Assembly (NCBI RefSeq): GCF_014647795.1
Contig: NZ_BMPW01000001.1
Span: forward strand, 682,001 to 746,000
Source of the DNA: Actinoplanes campanulatus
Lineage (GTDB): Bacteria > Actinomycetota > Actinomycetes > Mycobacteriales > Micromonosporaceae
DNA: 64,000 bases
Direction: 5' to 3'
In this document: positions 35,601-45,505 of the stretch, one piece after another
Numbering within the stretch: position 1 is the stretch's first letter
How the letters are laid out: each line of letters starts with the position of its first letter
Program-made: the position numbers and the translations under genes
The notes under the pieces: generated by a model
What the model was told of the DNA's origin: nothing
Databases searched by the model: none
Seen by the model: only the letters and a program-made list of their open reading frames with translations

Positions 35601-36664
35601 CCACGTTCGAAGCCGCCAAGCTGGTCGCGGGCCGGGAGATCCGGGTCAAGCTCCGCGACAAGACCTTCCTTTTCAGTACGGTCCTGCTGCTCTTCTTCAC
35701 GGCGCTCGGGGTGGTGCTGCCGATGCTGATCAACGGCGGCCCGGAGAAGGTCGCCGTGGTCGGCACCACCCACGTCGCCGTCCTGGAGCGGGCCGGCCTC
35801 GAGGTGATCACCGTCCCGGACGCGGCCGCCGCCGAACGGATGGTCCGCGACGACGAGGTGACGGCCGCCGTGGTCGACGGGCCGAGGGTGCTGGCCATGG
35901 AGGAGGCGCCGGGCGAGGTGGTGGCGGCGCTCAGCACCTCGCCCCCGGTGGAGTTCCTCAATCCGGACGCCCTCGACGAGGCGGCCCGCTTCCTGGTCCC
36001 GTTCGCCCTGGCCACGCTCTTCTTCTTCACCACGATCTCGTTCGGCGTGCAGATCGCGCAGAGCGTCACCGAGGAGAAGCAGACCCGGATCGTGGAGATC
36101 CTGGTCGCCAGCATCCCGGTCCGGGCGCTGCTGACCGGCAAGGTGGCCGCCATGACCGTGCTCGCCTTCGGCCAACTCGCCCTGATCGCCGTGGTCGGCC
36201 TGGTCGGCATGCGGGTGGCCGACGTGGGCGGCCCGGTGATCGACGCGATCCTGCCGGCGATCGGCTGGTTCCTGCCGTTCTTCGTGGTCGGCTTCCTGAT
36301 GCTCGCGGCGCTCTGGGCGGGGGTCGGCGCGCTGGCCGCCCGGCAGGAGGATCTCGGCGCCACCACGGCCCCGCTCCAGCTCCTGGTGATGACGCCGTTC
36401 TTCCTGGTACTGGCCTTCCAGTCGAACCCGGTGGCGATGACCGTGCTGTCCTACGTCCCGTTCTCCGCCCCGGTGGCCATGCCGGTCCGCCTGTTCACCG
36501 GCGAGGCCGCCACCTGGGAGCCGTTCGTGTCGCTGGCCCTGCTCCTGCTGACCACCGGGCTCACCCTGCTGGCCGGGGCCCGGATCTACCAGGGGTCGCT
36601 GCTGCGCACCAACGGGCGTACGTCCTTCGCGACCGCCTGGCGCAACCCCACCCCGATCGGCTGA
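35597..36664 (+). CDS. ABC-2 type transporter permease (NatB-like)
   Basis: The 355-residue membrane subunit begins with a helix near residues 25-45. An extracytoplasmic domain follows (about 48-135, VAVVGTTHVAVLERAGLEV). Five or so helices come after residue 140, with the ABC-2 signature VTEEKQTRIVEILVASIP. Together with the ATPase it forms an exporter of the NatAB class. The cargo (ion, drug, peptide or lipid) is unknown. A paired two-component system directly upstream suggests induction by the substrate. Confidence 0.92.
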   Translation: MTTFEAAKLVAGREIRVKLRDKTFLFSTVLLLFFTALGVVLPMLINGGPEKVAVVGTTHVAVLERAGLEVITVPDAAAAERMVRDDEVTAAVVDGPRVLAMEEAPGEVVAALSTSPPVEFLNPDALDEAARFLVPFALATLFFFTTISFGVQIAQSVTEEKQTRIVEILVASIPVRALLTGKVAAMTVLAFGQLALIAVVGLVGMRVADVGGPVIDAILPAIGWFLPFFVVGFLMLAALWAGVGALAARQEDLGATTAPLQLLVMTPFFLVLAFQSNPVAMTVLSYVPFSAPVAMPVRLFTGEAATWEPFVSLALLLLTTGLTLLAGARIYQGSLLRTNGRTSFATAWRNPTPIG

Positions 36665-36748
36665 TCCCGGCCCGGTGGAGAAATCCCACATCCGTCCCGA
36701 GGTGGTGGACATCACGTGATCGTGAACGGCAGGATCGAGGTCATGTCG

Positions 36749-37726
36749 ATGCGATGGGGCATGACCTTACCGTTCGGCGGCATTCCGCTGGCCGACCACG
36801 CGCCCGTGTTCACGGCGCTGGCCGACGCGGGTTTCACCGACGCCTGGACGGCCGAGGTGGCCGGTGCCGACGGGTTCACCCCGCTGACCCTGGCCGCCGC
36901 CTGGGAGCCACGGCTGAGCCTGGGCACCGCCATCGCCCCGGTCTTCACCCGTGGGCCGGGCCTGCTCGCGATGACCGCCGCCGCGCTGGCCGAGGCCGCG
37001 CCGGGTCGGTTTCAGCTGGGCATCGGCGCGTCCTCGCCGGTCGTGGTCGGCGACTGGAACGCGGTGGAGTTCACGAAGCCGTTCGAGCGCAGCCGGGGCG
37101 TGCTCCGCTTCCTGCGCTCGGCGCTCGCCGGGGAGCTGACCGACGGCGAGTTCGGCACCTTCCGGGTGCGCCGGTTCCGCCTGGAGCGGCCGCCGGCCGT
37201 CCCGCCGCAGGTGATGCTCGCCGCACTGCGCCCCGGCATGCTGCGCCTGGCCGCGGCCGAGGCCGACGGCGTGATCCTGAACTGGCTGTCCGCGGGCGAC
37301 GTCGCCACCGCCCTCGCCGAGACCAAGGAGGCGCGGCCCGGCTTCGAGGTGGCCACCCGGATCTTCATGGTCCCCACCGAGGACGCCGCCTACGCCCGTG
37401 CCGTGGGCCGTCGCCTGATCACGTCGTACCTGACCGTCCCGGCGTACGCCGCCTTCCACCGCTGGCTCGGCCGCGAGGAGATCCTCACCCCGATGTGGCA
37501 GGCCTGGCAGTCCGGCGACCGCAAGGGCGCGCTGGCCGCCATCCCGGACTCACTGGTCGACGACCTGATCGTGCACGGGTCGCCGGACGAGTGCCGGGCC
37601 CGCGTGCAGGCCTACGCGGACGCCGGCGTCACCGTTCCGATCATGGCGCTGACCCCCACCCCGGAGCTGGAGCGGGGCGGCCTCCCGGCCCTCCTGGAGC
37701 TGATCGCCGCCCTGGGCCGCAACTGA
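36749..37726 (+). CDS. LLM class F420-dependent oxidoreductase
   Basis: The 325-residue protein has the luciferase-like barrel: RWGMTLPFGG at the start, AWTAEVAGADGFTPL, PGRFQLGIGASSPVVVGDWN and the C-terminal GSPDECRARVQAYADAGV. Actinobacterial members mostly use coenzyme F420 and reduce or oxidise small molecules. ATG 36749 has GAGG eight bases upstream; two more in-frame starts lie up to 33 bases earlier. It is a single gene ended by a strong bidirectional terminator. Confidence 0.9.
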   Translation: MRWGMTLPFGGIPLADHAPVFTALADAGFTDAWTAEVAGADGFTPLTLAAAWEPRLSLGTAIAPVFTRGPGLLAMTAAALAEAAPGRFQLGIGASSPVVVGDWNAVEFTKPFERSRGVLRFLRSALAGELTDGEFGTFRVRRFRLERPPAVPPQVMLAALRPGMLRLAAAEADGVILNWLSAGDVATALAETKEARPGFEVATRIFMVPTEDAAYARAVGRRLITSYLTVPAYAAFHRWLGREEILTPMWQAWQSGDRKGALAAIPDSLVDDLIVHGSPDECRARVQAYADAGVTVPIMALTPTPELERGGLPALLELIAALGRN

Positions 37727-37740
37727 CGGCCGTTTGCATG

Positions 37741-37778
37741 GAAAAGGCGCACCCGGACCGAACCGGGTGCGCCTTTTC
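37741..37778. terminator. Bidirectional terminator between convergent genes
   Basis: GAAAAGGCGCACCCGG pairs perfectly with CCGGGTGCGCCTTTTC around a six-base loop, giving a 16-bp stem. T-runs flank it on either strand. It serves both the LLM oxidoreductase gene and the padR-type gene. Confidence 0.95.
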
Positions 37779-37786
37779 GCGGGGTT

Positions 37787-38386
37787 TCACTCGCTCTCGG
37801 CGAGGATGGCGTAGAGCTTGCGCCGGGTGTCGTTGAGCACCTCGAGCGCCTTCTGGCGCTGCTCCGGGGTGCCGCTGAAACCGACCTGCTTGAGCGCGCC
37901 CATGATGCCGACCGCCGCGTCGCGGAAGTCCTGCACCTGGGACATGGTGTCGGCGCCGATCTGGGCCCACGGCGGGTTCTGTGCCGCGGTCTCGGCCTCG
38001 GGCCGGCCGTCCTCGGTGAGCCGGTAGCTCTTGCGGCCGCCCTCGGCGGTGACCTCGATGAGGCCCTCGTCCTCCAGTAGCTGCAGGGTCGGGTAGACCG
38101 AGCCGGGGCTCGGGCGCCAGATCCCCCCGGTCCGGGAGTCGAGCTCCTGGATCATCTCGTAACCGTGCATCGGGCGCTCCAGGAGCAGCGCCAGGATGGC
38201 GGGCCGGACGTTCTGCCGGGCGCCGCGACCACCACGCCGTGGCCCGGGCCTGCCGCCGAAGTCGGGCGGCGGGAAACCGGGGCCACCGGGGCCGCCGAAG
38301 GGGAAACCGGGCGGGAACCCGAAGCCACGCCTGCGCGCCTCGCCCATCCAGCCACCGTGTCCGGGTCCTCCGTGAGGGTGCCTCAT
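37787..38386 (-). CDS. PadR family transcriptional regulator with His/Gly-rich N-terminus
   Basis: The 199-residue repressor has a winged-helix domain (about residues 60-130) with ALLLERPMHGYEMIQEL and RPSPGSVYPTLQLLEDEGLI, then a helical dimerisation domain. The first 55 residues are a His/Gly/Pro/Phe-rich tail (RHPHGGPGHGGW..., GFPFGGPGGPGF) common in actinobacterial PadR proteins, possibly metal-sensing. ATG 38386 lies 19 bases from a clear 36-bp dyad, indicating autoregulation. Confidence 0.92.
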   Translation of the reverse strand: MRHPHGGPGHGGWMGEARRRGFGFPPGFPFGGPGGPGFPPPDFGGRPGPRRGGRGARQNVRPAILALLLERPMHGYEMIQELDSRTGGIWRPSPGSVYPTLQLLEDEGLIEVTAEGGRKSYRLTEDGRPEAETAAQNPPWAQIGADTMSQVQDFRDAAVGIMGALKQVGFSGTPEQRQKALEVLNDTRRKLYAILAESE

Positions 38387-38404
38387 GACCTTCTCCGTTC
38401 TGTC

Positions 38405-38440
38405 GTCGATAGTTAGACGATATATCGGCAATCTGTCGAC
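38405..38440. promoter_or_regulatory. Probable PadR operator (36-bp dyad)
   Basis: The two 18-bp halves match as reverse complements at 14 of 18 positions. They share one centre: inner CGATATATCG and outer GTCGATA against TGTCGAC. The A/T-rich core stands out from the GC-rich surroundings. It lies just upstream of the padR-type start and about 60-70 bases from the divergent GNAT gene, so it could control both. Confidence 0.75.
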
Positions 38441-38500
38441 GGCAAGGGTTTCTGAGATCGCGGGGTTGCGGTACGTGTCAGCGGGCGCGCATCTGGCAAT

Positions 38501-39349
38501 GTGATACCTGTGTTGACGGTGCCCATTCGCCAGCTCGGTGAGCCCGAGCGCGCGGCCGTCGAGCGGATCCTCGACGCCGACCCCTACGCGGGCGCCCAAA
38601 TCGCTGAGCGGGTCGCGGCACACGGCCTGAACTGGTGGCGGTCGGACGGGCGGATCTACGGCTACGAGCCGGAGCGCCACATCGAGTCGATCGTCTGGTC
38701 CGGGGCGCATCTGGTGCCGGTGGGCGCGACACCGCCCGCCACGGCCGCCTTCGCCGATCTGCTGGGCGCCGAGCCACGGGTCTGCTCGTCGATCATCGGC
38801 CGCTCGGAGGCGGTGCTCGATCTGTGGAACAGGCTCGGCGGCAACTGGGGGCCGGCCCGGGATGTCCGACCCCATCAGCCGCTGCTGGTCACCAACCGGG
38901 ACGCGGTGGTGCGCGCCGACCCCTCGGTCCGGCTGGTCCGCTCCAGCGAGGTCGATCAGCTCTTCCCGGCCGCGGTCGCGATGTACACCGAGGAGGTCGG
39001 CGTCTCACCGTTGCAGGACGACGGCGGGCGTGGCTACCGGCGGCGGATCGCGGAGCTGGTGAAGGCGAAGCGGGCGTATGCGAAGTTCGACGGCGACCTG
39101 GTGATCTTCAAGGCCGAGCTGGCGATCGTCACCCGGCGGACCACGCAGATCCAGGGCGTCTGGGTGCATCCGGAGTACCGCGGCAGCGGCATCGCCACGG
39201 GCGCCATGGCGACCGTCGTGGCGGACGCCCTGCGCCGGGTCGCGCCGACGGTCAGCCTCTACGTCAACGACTACAACACGACGGCCCGCCGAGTCTACGC
39301 ACGCTGTGGCTTCGTCTCGGCGGGCTCATTCGCAACTGTTCTCTTCTAG
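38501..39349 (+). CDS. GNAT family N-acetyltransferase with DUF4081 N-terminal domain
   Basis: The 282-residue protein has an N-terminal half (about 1-130) matching the DUF4081 type, with ILDADPYAGAQIAERV. The C-terminal GNAT fold has the acetyl-CoA motif VWVHPEYRGSGIATGAM and SLYVNDYNTTARRVYARCGF. Homologues stand next to ispG in Mycobacterium (the dxr-rip1-gcpE-GNAT order), so this is the conserved neighbour here as well. GTG codons at 38501 and 38510 are both possible starts and neither has a good ribosome site. The acceptor substrate is unknown. Confidence 0.88.
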   Translation: MIPVLTVPIRQLGEPERAAVERILDADPYAGAQIAERVAAHGLNWWRSDGRIYGYEPERHIESIVWSGAHLVPVGATPPATAAFADLLGAEPRVCSSIIGRSEAVLDLWNRLGGNWGPARDVRPHQPLLVTNRDAVVRADPSVRLVRSSEVDQLFPAAVAMYTEEVGVSPLQDDGGRGYRRRIAELVKAKRAYAKFDGDLVIFKAELAIVTRRTTQIQGVWVHPEYRGSGIATGAMATVVADALRRVAPTVSLYVNDYNTTARRVYARCGFVSAGSFATVLF

Positions 39350-39355
39350 CTTCCC

Positions 39356-40528
39356 CTAATGCACGGTGACGGTCGGGCCGGGGAGCAGGTCGCGCAGCTC
39401 CTCAGGCAGGTCGGCGCCCATCTCGTCGGCGAGGCGCAGCGCCTCCTCGACCAGGGTCTCCACGATGATCGACTCGGGCACGGTCTTGATGACCTTGCCC
39501 TTGACGAAGATCTGGCCCTTGCCGTTGCCGGACGCCACACCGAGGTCGGCCTCACGGGCCTCACCGGGACCGTTGACGACACAGCCCATGACGGCCACCC
39601 GCAGCGGCACCGGGAACCCGTCGAGAGCCGCGGTGACCTGCTCGGCGAGGGTGTAGACGTCGACCTGGGCCCGGCCGCAGGACGGGCAGGAGACGATCTC
39701 CAGGCCGCGCTCGCGCAGACCCAGCGACTCCAGGATCTGGTTGCCGACCTTGATCTCCTCGACCGGCGGGGCGGACAGCGAGACCCGGATGGTGTCGCCG
39801 ATGCCCTCGGCCAGCAGGGCGCCGAACGCCACGGCCGACTTGATCGTGCCCTGGAACGCCGGACCGGCCTCGGTCACGCCGAGGTGCAGCGGGTAGTCGC
39901 ACTGCTCGGCGAGCTGCCGGTACGCCCGGATCATGACGACCGGGTCGTTGTGCTTCACCGAGATCTTGATGTCCCGGAAGCCGTGCTCCTCGAACAGTGA
40001 GCACTCCCAGAGCGCCGACTCGACCAGCGCCTCGGCGGTGGCCTTGCCGTACTTCTCCAGCAGCCGCTTGTCGAGCGAACCGGCGTTGACGCCGATCCGG
40101 ATCGGGATGCCGGCGTCGGAGGCCGCCTTCGCGATCTCCTTCACCTTGTCGTCGAACTGCCGGATGTTGCCCGGGTTCACCCGGACCGCGGCGCAGCCGG
40201 CGTCGATCGCGGCGAACACGTACTTCGGCTGGAAGTGGATGTCGGCGATCACCGGGAGCTGCGACTTCTTGGCGATCGCGGGCAGCGCCTCGACGTCGTC
40301 CTGCGACGGGACGGCGACCCGGACGATCTGGCAGCCCGACGCGGTGAGCTCGGCGATCTGCTGCAACGTGGAGTTGACGTCCGAGGTGAGGGTGGTGGTC
40401 ATCGACTGGACGCTGACCGGCGCGCCGCCGCCGACCAGCACTCCCCCGACGTTGATCTGACGGCTCTGCCGACGAGGGGCCAACGGCGGCGGAGGAACGG
40501 CCGGCATGCCCAGACTGATGGAAGTCAT
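39356..40528 (-). CDS. ispG: 4-hydroxy-3-methylbut-2-en-1-yl diphosphate synthase
   Basis: This iron-sulfur enzyme makes HMBPP, the penultimate step of the MEP isoprenoid pathway. The 390-residue protein has the TIM-barrel pattern [22 protein letters not shown] and [13 protein letters not shown]. The three cluster cysteines are in [11 protein letters not shown] and [11 protein letters not shown]. It sits downstream of dxr and rseP as in many actinobacteria. It ends six bases from the convergent GNAT gene with no room for a terminator. Confidence 0.98.
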   Translation of the reverse strand: MTSISLGMPAVPPPPLAPRRQSRQINVGGVLVGGGAPVSVQSMTTTLTSDVNSTLQQIAELTASGCQIVRVAVPSQDDVEALPAIAKKSQLPVIADIHFQPKYVFAAIDAGCAAVRVNPGNIRQFDDKVKEIAKAASDAGIPIRIGVNAGSLDKRLLEKYGKATAEALVESALWECSLFEEHGFRDIKISVKHNDPVVMIRAYRQLAEQCDYPLHLGVTEAGPAFQGTIKSAVAFGALLAEGIGDTIRVSLSAPPVEEIKVGNQILESLGLRERGLEIVSCPSCGRAQVDVYTLAEQVTAALDGFPVPLRVAVMGCVVNGPGEAREADLGVASGNGKGQIFVKGKVIKTVPESIIVETLVEEALRLADEMGADLPEELRDLLPGPTVTVH

Positions 40529-40611
40529 TGGAAGTTGTTCACGACCTTCCGTGAGTCGCAGAGAGAGTGAGTTTCGGATCCATGGTCTCCACCGTCGTGA
40601 ACAACTTTCAT
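40525..40611 (-). other. Possible 28-codon leader frame between rseP and ispG
   Basis: An ATG at 40611 opens a frame starting [13 protein letters not shown] and ending RKVVNNFQ. Its TGA overlaps the ispG ATG as ATGA, the layout of translational coupling. Against a real gene: only about half of its codons end in G or C, far below the neighbours, and no good ribosome site precedes it. It lies entirely over the inverted repeat at 40532-40607. Confidence 0.3.
40532..40607. repeat. Perfect 14-bp inverted repeat in the ispG leader
   Basis: AAGTTGTTCACGAC at 40532 and GTCGTGAACAACTT at 40594 are exact complements separated by 48 bases of unusually low GC content. In the message the stem would end four bases before the ispG start codon and could hide its ribosome site. 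It may be a regulatory hairpin or the ends of a small decayed insertion. Confidence 0.75.
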
Positions 40612-40616
40612 AGCAC

Positions 40617-41876
40617 TCACTTGAAGATCGTGATCGGGTTGATGATGTCGGCGGTGACGGTCAGCAGGGTGAACGCACCACCGATGAGGATGACCGCGTA
40701 CGTCACGGGCATCAACTTGTAGTAGTCCACCCGGCCCGGATCAGGCCGCCGGAAACGCTTGTAGACCCACGAGCGAATTGCTTCGAACCAGGCGATGGCG
40801 ATGTGCCCGCCGTCGACCGGCAGCAGCGGCAGCAGGTTGAACAGCCCGATGAACACGTTCAGCGAGATGAAGACCTGCCAGAAGACCTCGGGCACACCCT
40901 TCTCGATGGCCTCGCCGCCGATCCGGCTGGCCCCGACCACACTGATCGGGGTGTCCGGGTCGCGCTCGTCGCCGGTGATCGAATTCCAGAGCGCGGGGAT
41001 CTTCTCCGGGATCCGGGCCATCGCCTTGATCGAGTTCTCCACCAGGTACCAGTTGAACTCGCCGGAGGCGGGGATCGCGCCGAGAGGACTGTATTCGATC
41101 ACCCTCGGCTGGTCCGTCGTCCAGTTCACACCGGCGACCGGCACCTGGGAAACCGGGCCGTCCGGGTCATCCAGCGGGGTCCGTTCGGCGCTGACCAGGT
41201 TCACCGTGGCGGTCCCGGTCTGGCCGTTCCGCACGTACTCGAACGGGGTCGGGCCGGCGGCCTGGGCCCGGATGGCGTCGGTGAGCTGCCCGTAGCTGGC
41301 CACCGCGGTGGTGCCGACCTTGGTGATCACGTCGCCGGTCTGCAGGCCGGCGGCCTTGGCCGGAGCCGCCACGGCGCCGTTCTGGCCGGGCACGCACTCG
41401 GGGCTGGTGTCGGAGAGGGAGGGGCGGACGCAGTCGCCCACGAAGATCATCGCGGGAGCGGCACGCTGCTCCTCCGGGGTGTTCGGCAGAGCGATGTTCG
41501 GCAGGCCGATGCTCCAGGCCATCACCCAGGCGCCGGCCAGCGCGAGCATGAAGTGGGTGATCGAGCCGGCGGCCATCACGACGGTCCGCTTCCAGACCGG
41601 GAACCGCCACATGGCGCGGTGCTGGTCCTCCGGGGCGACGTCGTCGTCCTGCGGCGTCATCCCGACGATCTTGCAGAATCCGCCGAGCGGGATGAGCTTC
41701 AATCCGTACTCGGTCTCACCGCGGTGGAACGAGAAGATCGTCGGGCCGAACCCGACGAAATACTTGGTCACCTTCATGCCAAAGCGCTTGCCCGTGATCA
41801 TGTGACCCAGCTCGTGCAGGCTCACCGAGATCAGAATGGTCAGCGCGAACGCCGCCGCACCCAGCCAGAACAGCAT
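40617..41876 (-). CDS. rseP: Site-2 zinc metalloprotease (M50 family)
   Basis: This intramembrane protease cleaves anti-sigma factors or other membrane substrates; the Mycobacterium counterpart is Rip1. The 419-residue protein has the zinc motif [11 protein letters not shown] in its first helix. A PDZ domain follows (about 150-240, [13 protein letters not shown]). The second catalytic motif is [13 protein letters not shown], in the late membrane helices. Its start overlaps the dxr stop by one base, placing it in the dxr-rseP-ispG operon. Confidence 0.95.
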   Translation of the reverse strand: MLFWLGAAAFALTILISVSLHELGHMITGKRFGMKVTKYFVGFGPTIFSFHRGETEYGLKLIPLGGFCKIVGMTPQDDDVAPEDQHRAMWRFPVWKRTVVMAAGSITHFMLALAGAWVMAWSIGLPNIALPNTPEEQRAAPAMIFVGDCVRPSLSDTSPECVPGQNGAVAAPAKAAGLQTGDVITKVGTTAVASYGQLTDAIRAQAAGPTPFEYVRNGQTGTATVNLVSAERTPLDDPDGPVSQVPVAGVNWTTDQPRVIEYSPLGAIPASGEFNWYLVENSIKAMARIPEKIPALWNSITGDERDPDTPISVVGASRIGGEAIEKGVPEVFWQVFISLNVFIGLFNLLPLLPVDGGHIAIAWFEAIRSWVYKRFRRPDPGRVDYYKLMPVTYAVILIGGAFTLLTVTADIINPITIFK

Positions 41877-43075
41877 CAGGCTCCTTCAGCCACAGTCGCG
41901 ATCGTCCGCTGTGCCTGGGCGCGGGCCCACGCCTCTGCGGCAAGCACGTCATCGACGTTACCCGGCTCCGCGAAATCGGGGGCCGCCGCCAGCACCCGCT
42001 CAAGGGTGTCGACGATGCCCAGGAACGGTAGCCGACCGGAGACGAAAGCGGCCACACACTCCTCGTTCGCCGCGTTGTAGACGGCCGGCAGGCAGCGCCC
42101 GGCCCGGCCGGCCTGCTTGGCCAGCCGCACCGCCGGGAACGCCTCGTCGTCCAGCGGGCGCAGCTCCCAGTTGTGTGCGCTCGTCCAGTCGACCGCGGCC
42201 GCCGCGTGGGGCACCCGCTCCGGCCAGGCCAGGGCCAGGGCGATCGGCAGCCGCATGTCCGGCGGGCTGGCCTGGGCCAGCGTCGAGCCGTCGGTGAACT
42301 CGACCAGCGAGTGCAGGACCGACTGCGGGTGCACCATCACCTCGATGTCGTCGTACGCCACCCCGAACAGCTCGTGCGCCTCGATCACCTCGAGCGCCTT
42401 GTTCACCATGGTGGCCGAGTTGATCGTCACGACCGGGCCCATGTCCCAGGTCGGGTGCTTGAGCGCCTCCTCCGGGGTGACGTTCGTCAACTCGTCGCGC
42501 CGGCGGCCCCGGAACGCCCCGCCGCTGGCCGTCAGCACCAGCCGCCGCACCTCGGCCGCCGTCCCGCCGCGCAGGCACTGGGCGAGCGCCGAGTGCTCGG
42601 AGTCGACCGGGACGATCTGGCCCTCCTTGGCGACCCGGCGGACCAGCGGCCCTCCGGCGACCAGGGACTCCTTGTTGGCGAGGGCGAGGATCCGGCCGCT
42701 CTCCAGCGCGGCCAGGGTGGGCGCCAGGCCGAGGCTGCCGACCACGCCGTTGAGCACCACGTCGCACGGCCACTTCGCCAGCTCGGTCATCGCGTTCGGG
42801 CCGGCCACGATCTTGGGCAGTTTGAAGTCGCCGGTGGCCCAGCCCCGCTTCTGCGCCTCGGCGTAGAAGGCGAGCTGAAGGTCCTGGGTGACCGAGGAAC
42901 GGGCCACGCCGACCACCTCCGCGCCCAGTTCCAGAGCCTGGGCGGCGAGCAGTTCGACGTTGCCGCCACCGGCGCCGAGGGCCACCACCCGGAACCGGTC
43001 CGGGTTGCGCCGGACGATGTCGATGGCCTGGGTGCCGATGGATCCGGTGGAGCCGAGCAGTACGAGGTCACGCAT
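41876..43075 (-). CDS. dxr: 1-deoxy-D-xylulose 5-phosphate reductoisomerase
   Basis: This is the second enzyme of the MEP pathway, converting DXP to MEP with NADPH. The 399-residue product begins [20 protein letters not shown] with the NADPH loop. It has [36 protein letters not shown] and the [14 protein letters not shown] region. The ATG used here matches the family start; the upstream frame reads through the divergent gene's leader. Confidence 0.97.
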   Translation of the reverse strand: MRDLVLLGSTGSIGTQAIDIVRRNPDRFRVVALGAGGGNVELLAAQALELGAEVVGVARSSVTQDLQLAFYAEAQKRGWATGDFKLPKIVAGPNAMTELAKWPCDVVLNGVVGSLGLAPTLAALESGRILALANKESLVAGGPLVRRVAKEGQIVPVDSEHSALAQCLRGGTAAEVRRLVLTASGGAFRGRRRDELTNVTPEEALKHPTWDMGPVVTINSATMVNKALEVIEAHELFGVAYDDIEVMVHPQSVLHSLVEFTDGSTLAQASPPDMRLPIALALAWPERVPHAAAAVDWTSAHNWELRPLDDEAFPAVRLAKQAGRAGRCLPAVYNAANEECVAAFVSGRLPFLGIVDTLERVLAAAPDFAEPGNVDDVLAAEAWARAQAQRTIATVAEGA

Positions 43076-43136
43076 ACCGCTCATCTTTCCGGACGGCCCG
43101 GGTGAGCCGGCCGCCGGATCGGGGTATCGATCCGGC

Positions 43137-43937
43137 GTGCGATCGATGGCTCTCCTGCGCGGGAAGGATCTCGCGCTGCACTCGGCCGCGATCACCTTCT
43201 ACGCCGGGATCGCGGTGGTCCCGGTCGCCCTGCTCGCGGTCTGGCTGACCGGCCTGGCGGTGGGCGCGGACCGGGTACGCCAGCTGACCGGCCGGACCAT
43301 CGCGGCGCTGCCGGACGACATCGGCGCGCCGCACGCCCTCTCCGCCCTCATCGACGCCGGGCTGGGGCTGACCCCGATGCTGGCGCTGGCCAGCCTGCTC
43401 CCGGCCACCCTGTACGGCGAGGGCCTGCGCCGCGCCTTCGCCTCGATCGCCCGCCCCGGCGAGCGGCTGGTCGGCTGGCGCGGCCGGGTGCTCTGGCTGC
43501 CGCTGCTGGCCGCCGCCCCGGCCCTGCTCCTGGCCCTGCTCCTGGCACTGCCCACGACGAGCGCCCTGTGGCTGCGTGGCGGCTGGTGGTCGGTGCTCGG
43601 CGTGGTGCTCTCGTTCCTGGCCGTGTGGCTGGTGCTGACCCCGGTGGTGATCTGGGTCTTCCGCTATGTGGCGCCGGGTCGCCCGCCATGGCCGGCCACC
43701 GTGCTGATCGGCTCGTTCACCGCGGCGAACCTCTCCGGTTTCCTGCACGGTTTCGTGCTCTTCTGCTCCCTTCCGCTGGACCTGGGTCTGCCGTTCGGCG
43801 GATTCACCGTGATCGGCGGGGTGGTCGCGGTCGGCCTCTGGCTCTACCTGTTCCACGTGATCGTGCTGACCGGGTTCGCGGCCACGCGCGCTGTCAAGGA
43901 TCGTTCGTCCGAGGATGCCGCGCCGATCGCGAGGTAG
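43137..43937 (+). CDS. YihY/YhjD/BrkB-type membrane protein
   Basis: The 266-residue protein has about six hydrophobic helices and opens with [30 protein letters not shown] (split over residues 6-35), the family pattern. It continues with [14 protein letters not shown] and [18 protein letters not shown]. Members were once called ribonuclease BN and are integral membrane proteins of uncertain role. GTG 43137 or ATG 43146 are the plausible starts. It is divergent from dxr with only about 60 bases between. Confidence 0.85.
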   Translation: MRSMALLRGKDLALHSAAITFYAGIAVVPVALLAVWLTGLAVGADRVRQLTGRTIAALPDDIGAPHALSALIDAGLGLTPMLALASLLPATLYGEGLRRAFASIARPGERLVGWRGRVLWLPLLAAAPALLLALLLALPTTSALWLRGGWWSVLGVVLSFLAVWLVLTPVVIWVFRYVAPGRPPWPATVLIGSFTAANLSGFLHGFVLFCSLPLDLGLPFGGFTVIGGVVAVGLWLYLFHVIVLTGFAATRAVKDRSSEDAAPIAR

Positions 43938-43948
43938 CGTGGCAGCAC

Positions 43949-45505
43949 ATGACGCCCATTCCTGGCCGCGCCGACGTGGTGATCATCGGAGCCGGTCACA
44001 ATGCCCTGGTCTCCGCCATCCTGCTGGCCCGCGCCGGGCTCGACGTCGTCGTGCTCGAGGCGGCGGGCGTGCTCGGCGGCGCCACGCGTACCGAGCATCC
44101 CTTCGCCAAGGTTCCCGGTCTCGGCCAGTCGACCGGCTCCTACCTGCTCGGCCTCATGCCACCGGAGCTGCTGACAACGCTGGACGTGGACATTCCGGTG
44201 CTGCGCCGGGATCCGCACTACTTCCTGCCGTCGCCCGGGCCGGCCGGCTCGCCGTACCTCCTCTTCGGCAGTGACGGCGCGGCCAACCGCGCGCAACTGG
44301 CCCCCCGCGACGCCGCCGCCGACGAAACGCTGGCCTGCGAGATCGGCGCGCTGCGCGCCGATCTCGCGCCTTCCTGGCTGACCGAGCCGGGGTCCGTCGA
44401 GGAGATCGCCGACCGCTACATCCGGCCGCAGCTCCAGAGCACCTTCCTCGATCTGGTACGCGGATCGGTCGTCGACTACCTGGGCCGTTTCGGGTTCGCC
44501 AGTGAGCTGCTGATCGCCATGTACGCGGTGACCGACGGCCTGTCCGGGCTGAACGCCGGACCGGACGATCCGGGCACCGGGCACAACTTCCTGGTCCACA
44601 ACATGTGCCGGCTGCCCGGCTCGGACGGGACCTGGTTGATCGCCGAGGGCGGGATGGGCACGGTCTCCCGGGTGTTCGCCGACGCCGCGCGGGCCGCCGG
44701 GGCCCGCCTCTACACGGATGCCCGGGTGACGGCGGTGACCGTGGACGGCGGGGCGGCCAGCGGGGTGGTCCTGGCCGATGGGCGGTCGGTCGCGGCGAAT
44801 GTCGTTCTGGGCGGCTGTGACCCGTACCAATTGATGGGTCTTGTCCCTGAAGGTGCTCTGCCGGTCTCGCTCACCGAGCGGATGACCGCGGTCAAGCGGC
44901 CGGGCAGCACCCTCAAAGTCAATCTCGCGTTGCGCGATCTGCCGCGTTTCTCCTGCCTGCCGGAGGGTGCGCCGTCGCCGTTCGGGTCGACCATCCACCT
45001 GCTGCCGGGCGATGCCTCACCGATGACGAACCTGCGGCGGATGTGGGCCGACGTGCAGGCCGGGGTGCTGCCGGACGAGCCGACCATCGAGTGGTACCTG
45101 CACACCACCATCGACCCGTCGCTGCGCGACGAGGCCGGGCATCACTCGTCCGCGCTCTTCGTGCAGTCGGTGCCCTTCCAACCTGCCGGATCTTCGTGGG
45201 ATCAAGAGCTTCCGGGGTACGTGGACCGCCTGCTCGCGATCTGCGACAGGTACGCGCCGGGGACGTCGGACCTGGTGGCCGATGTGATGCCGCTGACCCC
45301 GCCGGGGATCGAGGAGCACTTCGGGATGACCGGCGGGCACATCCACCACGTCGACAACACGGTCGCCTTCGACCGGCGGATGCCCTATTTCACCGGGCTG
45401 GACGGGCTGTACCACGGCTCGGCCGGCGCGCACCCGGCCGGCAGCGTGATCGGCGCGGCGGGCCACAACGCGGCCCGCCGCATCCTTCGCGATCTCGCCG
45501 TCTAG
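43949..45505 (+). CDS. FAD-dependent oxidoreductase (phytoene desaturase/PYROXD2-like)
   Basis: The 518-residue flavoprotein has the dinucleotide-binding loop VVIIGAGHNALVSAILLARAG (split around residues 10-30), VVVLEAAGVLGGATRTE and the C-terminal FAD motif GLDGLYHGSAGAHPAGSVIGAAGHNAA. No carotenoid genes lie nearby, so it is more likely an orphan amine or desaturase-type oxidase than a carotenoid enzyme. Its stop codon overlaps that of the opposing MBL-Rieske gene by two bases. It follows the membrane protein gene by 11 bases. Confidence 0.88.
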   Translation: MTPIPGRADVVIIGAGHNALVSAILLARAGLDVVVLEAAGVLGGATRTEHPFAKVPGLGQSTGSYLLGLMPPELLTTLDVDIPVLRRDPHYFLPSPGPAGSPYLLFGSDGAANRAQLAPRDAAADETLACEIGALRADLAPSWLTEPGSVEEIADRYIRPQLQSTFLDLVRGSVVDYLGRFGFASELLIAMYAVTDGLSGLNAGPDDPGTGHNFLVHNMCRLPGSDGTWLIAEGGMGTVSRVFADAARAAGARLYTDARVTAVTVDGGAASGVVLADGRSVAANVVLGGCDPYQLMGLVPEGALPVSLTERMTAVKRPGSTLKVNLALRDLPRFSCLPEGAPSPFGSTIHLLPGDASPMTNLRRMWADVQAGVLPDEPTIEWYLHTTIDPSLRDEAGHHSSALFVQSVPFQPAGSSWDQELPGYVDRLLAICDRYAPGTSDLVADVMPLTPPGIEEHFGMTGGHIHHVDNTVAFDRRMPYFTGLDGLYHGSAGAHPAGSVIGAAGHNAARRILRDLAV

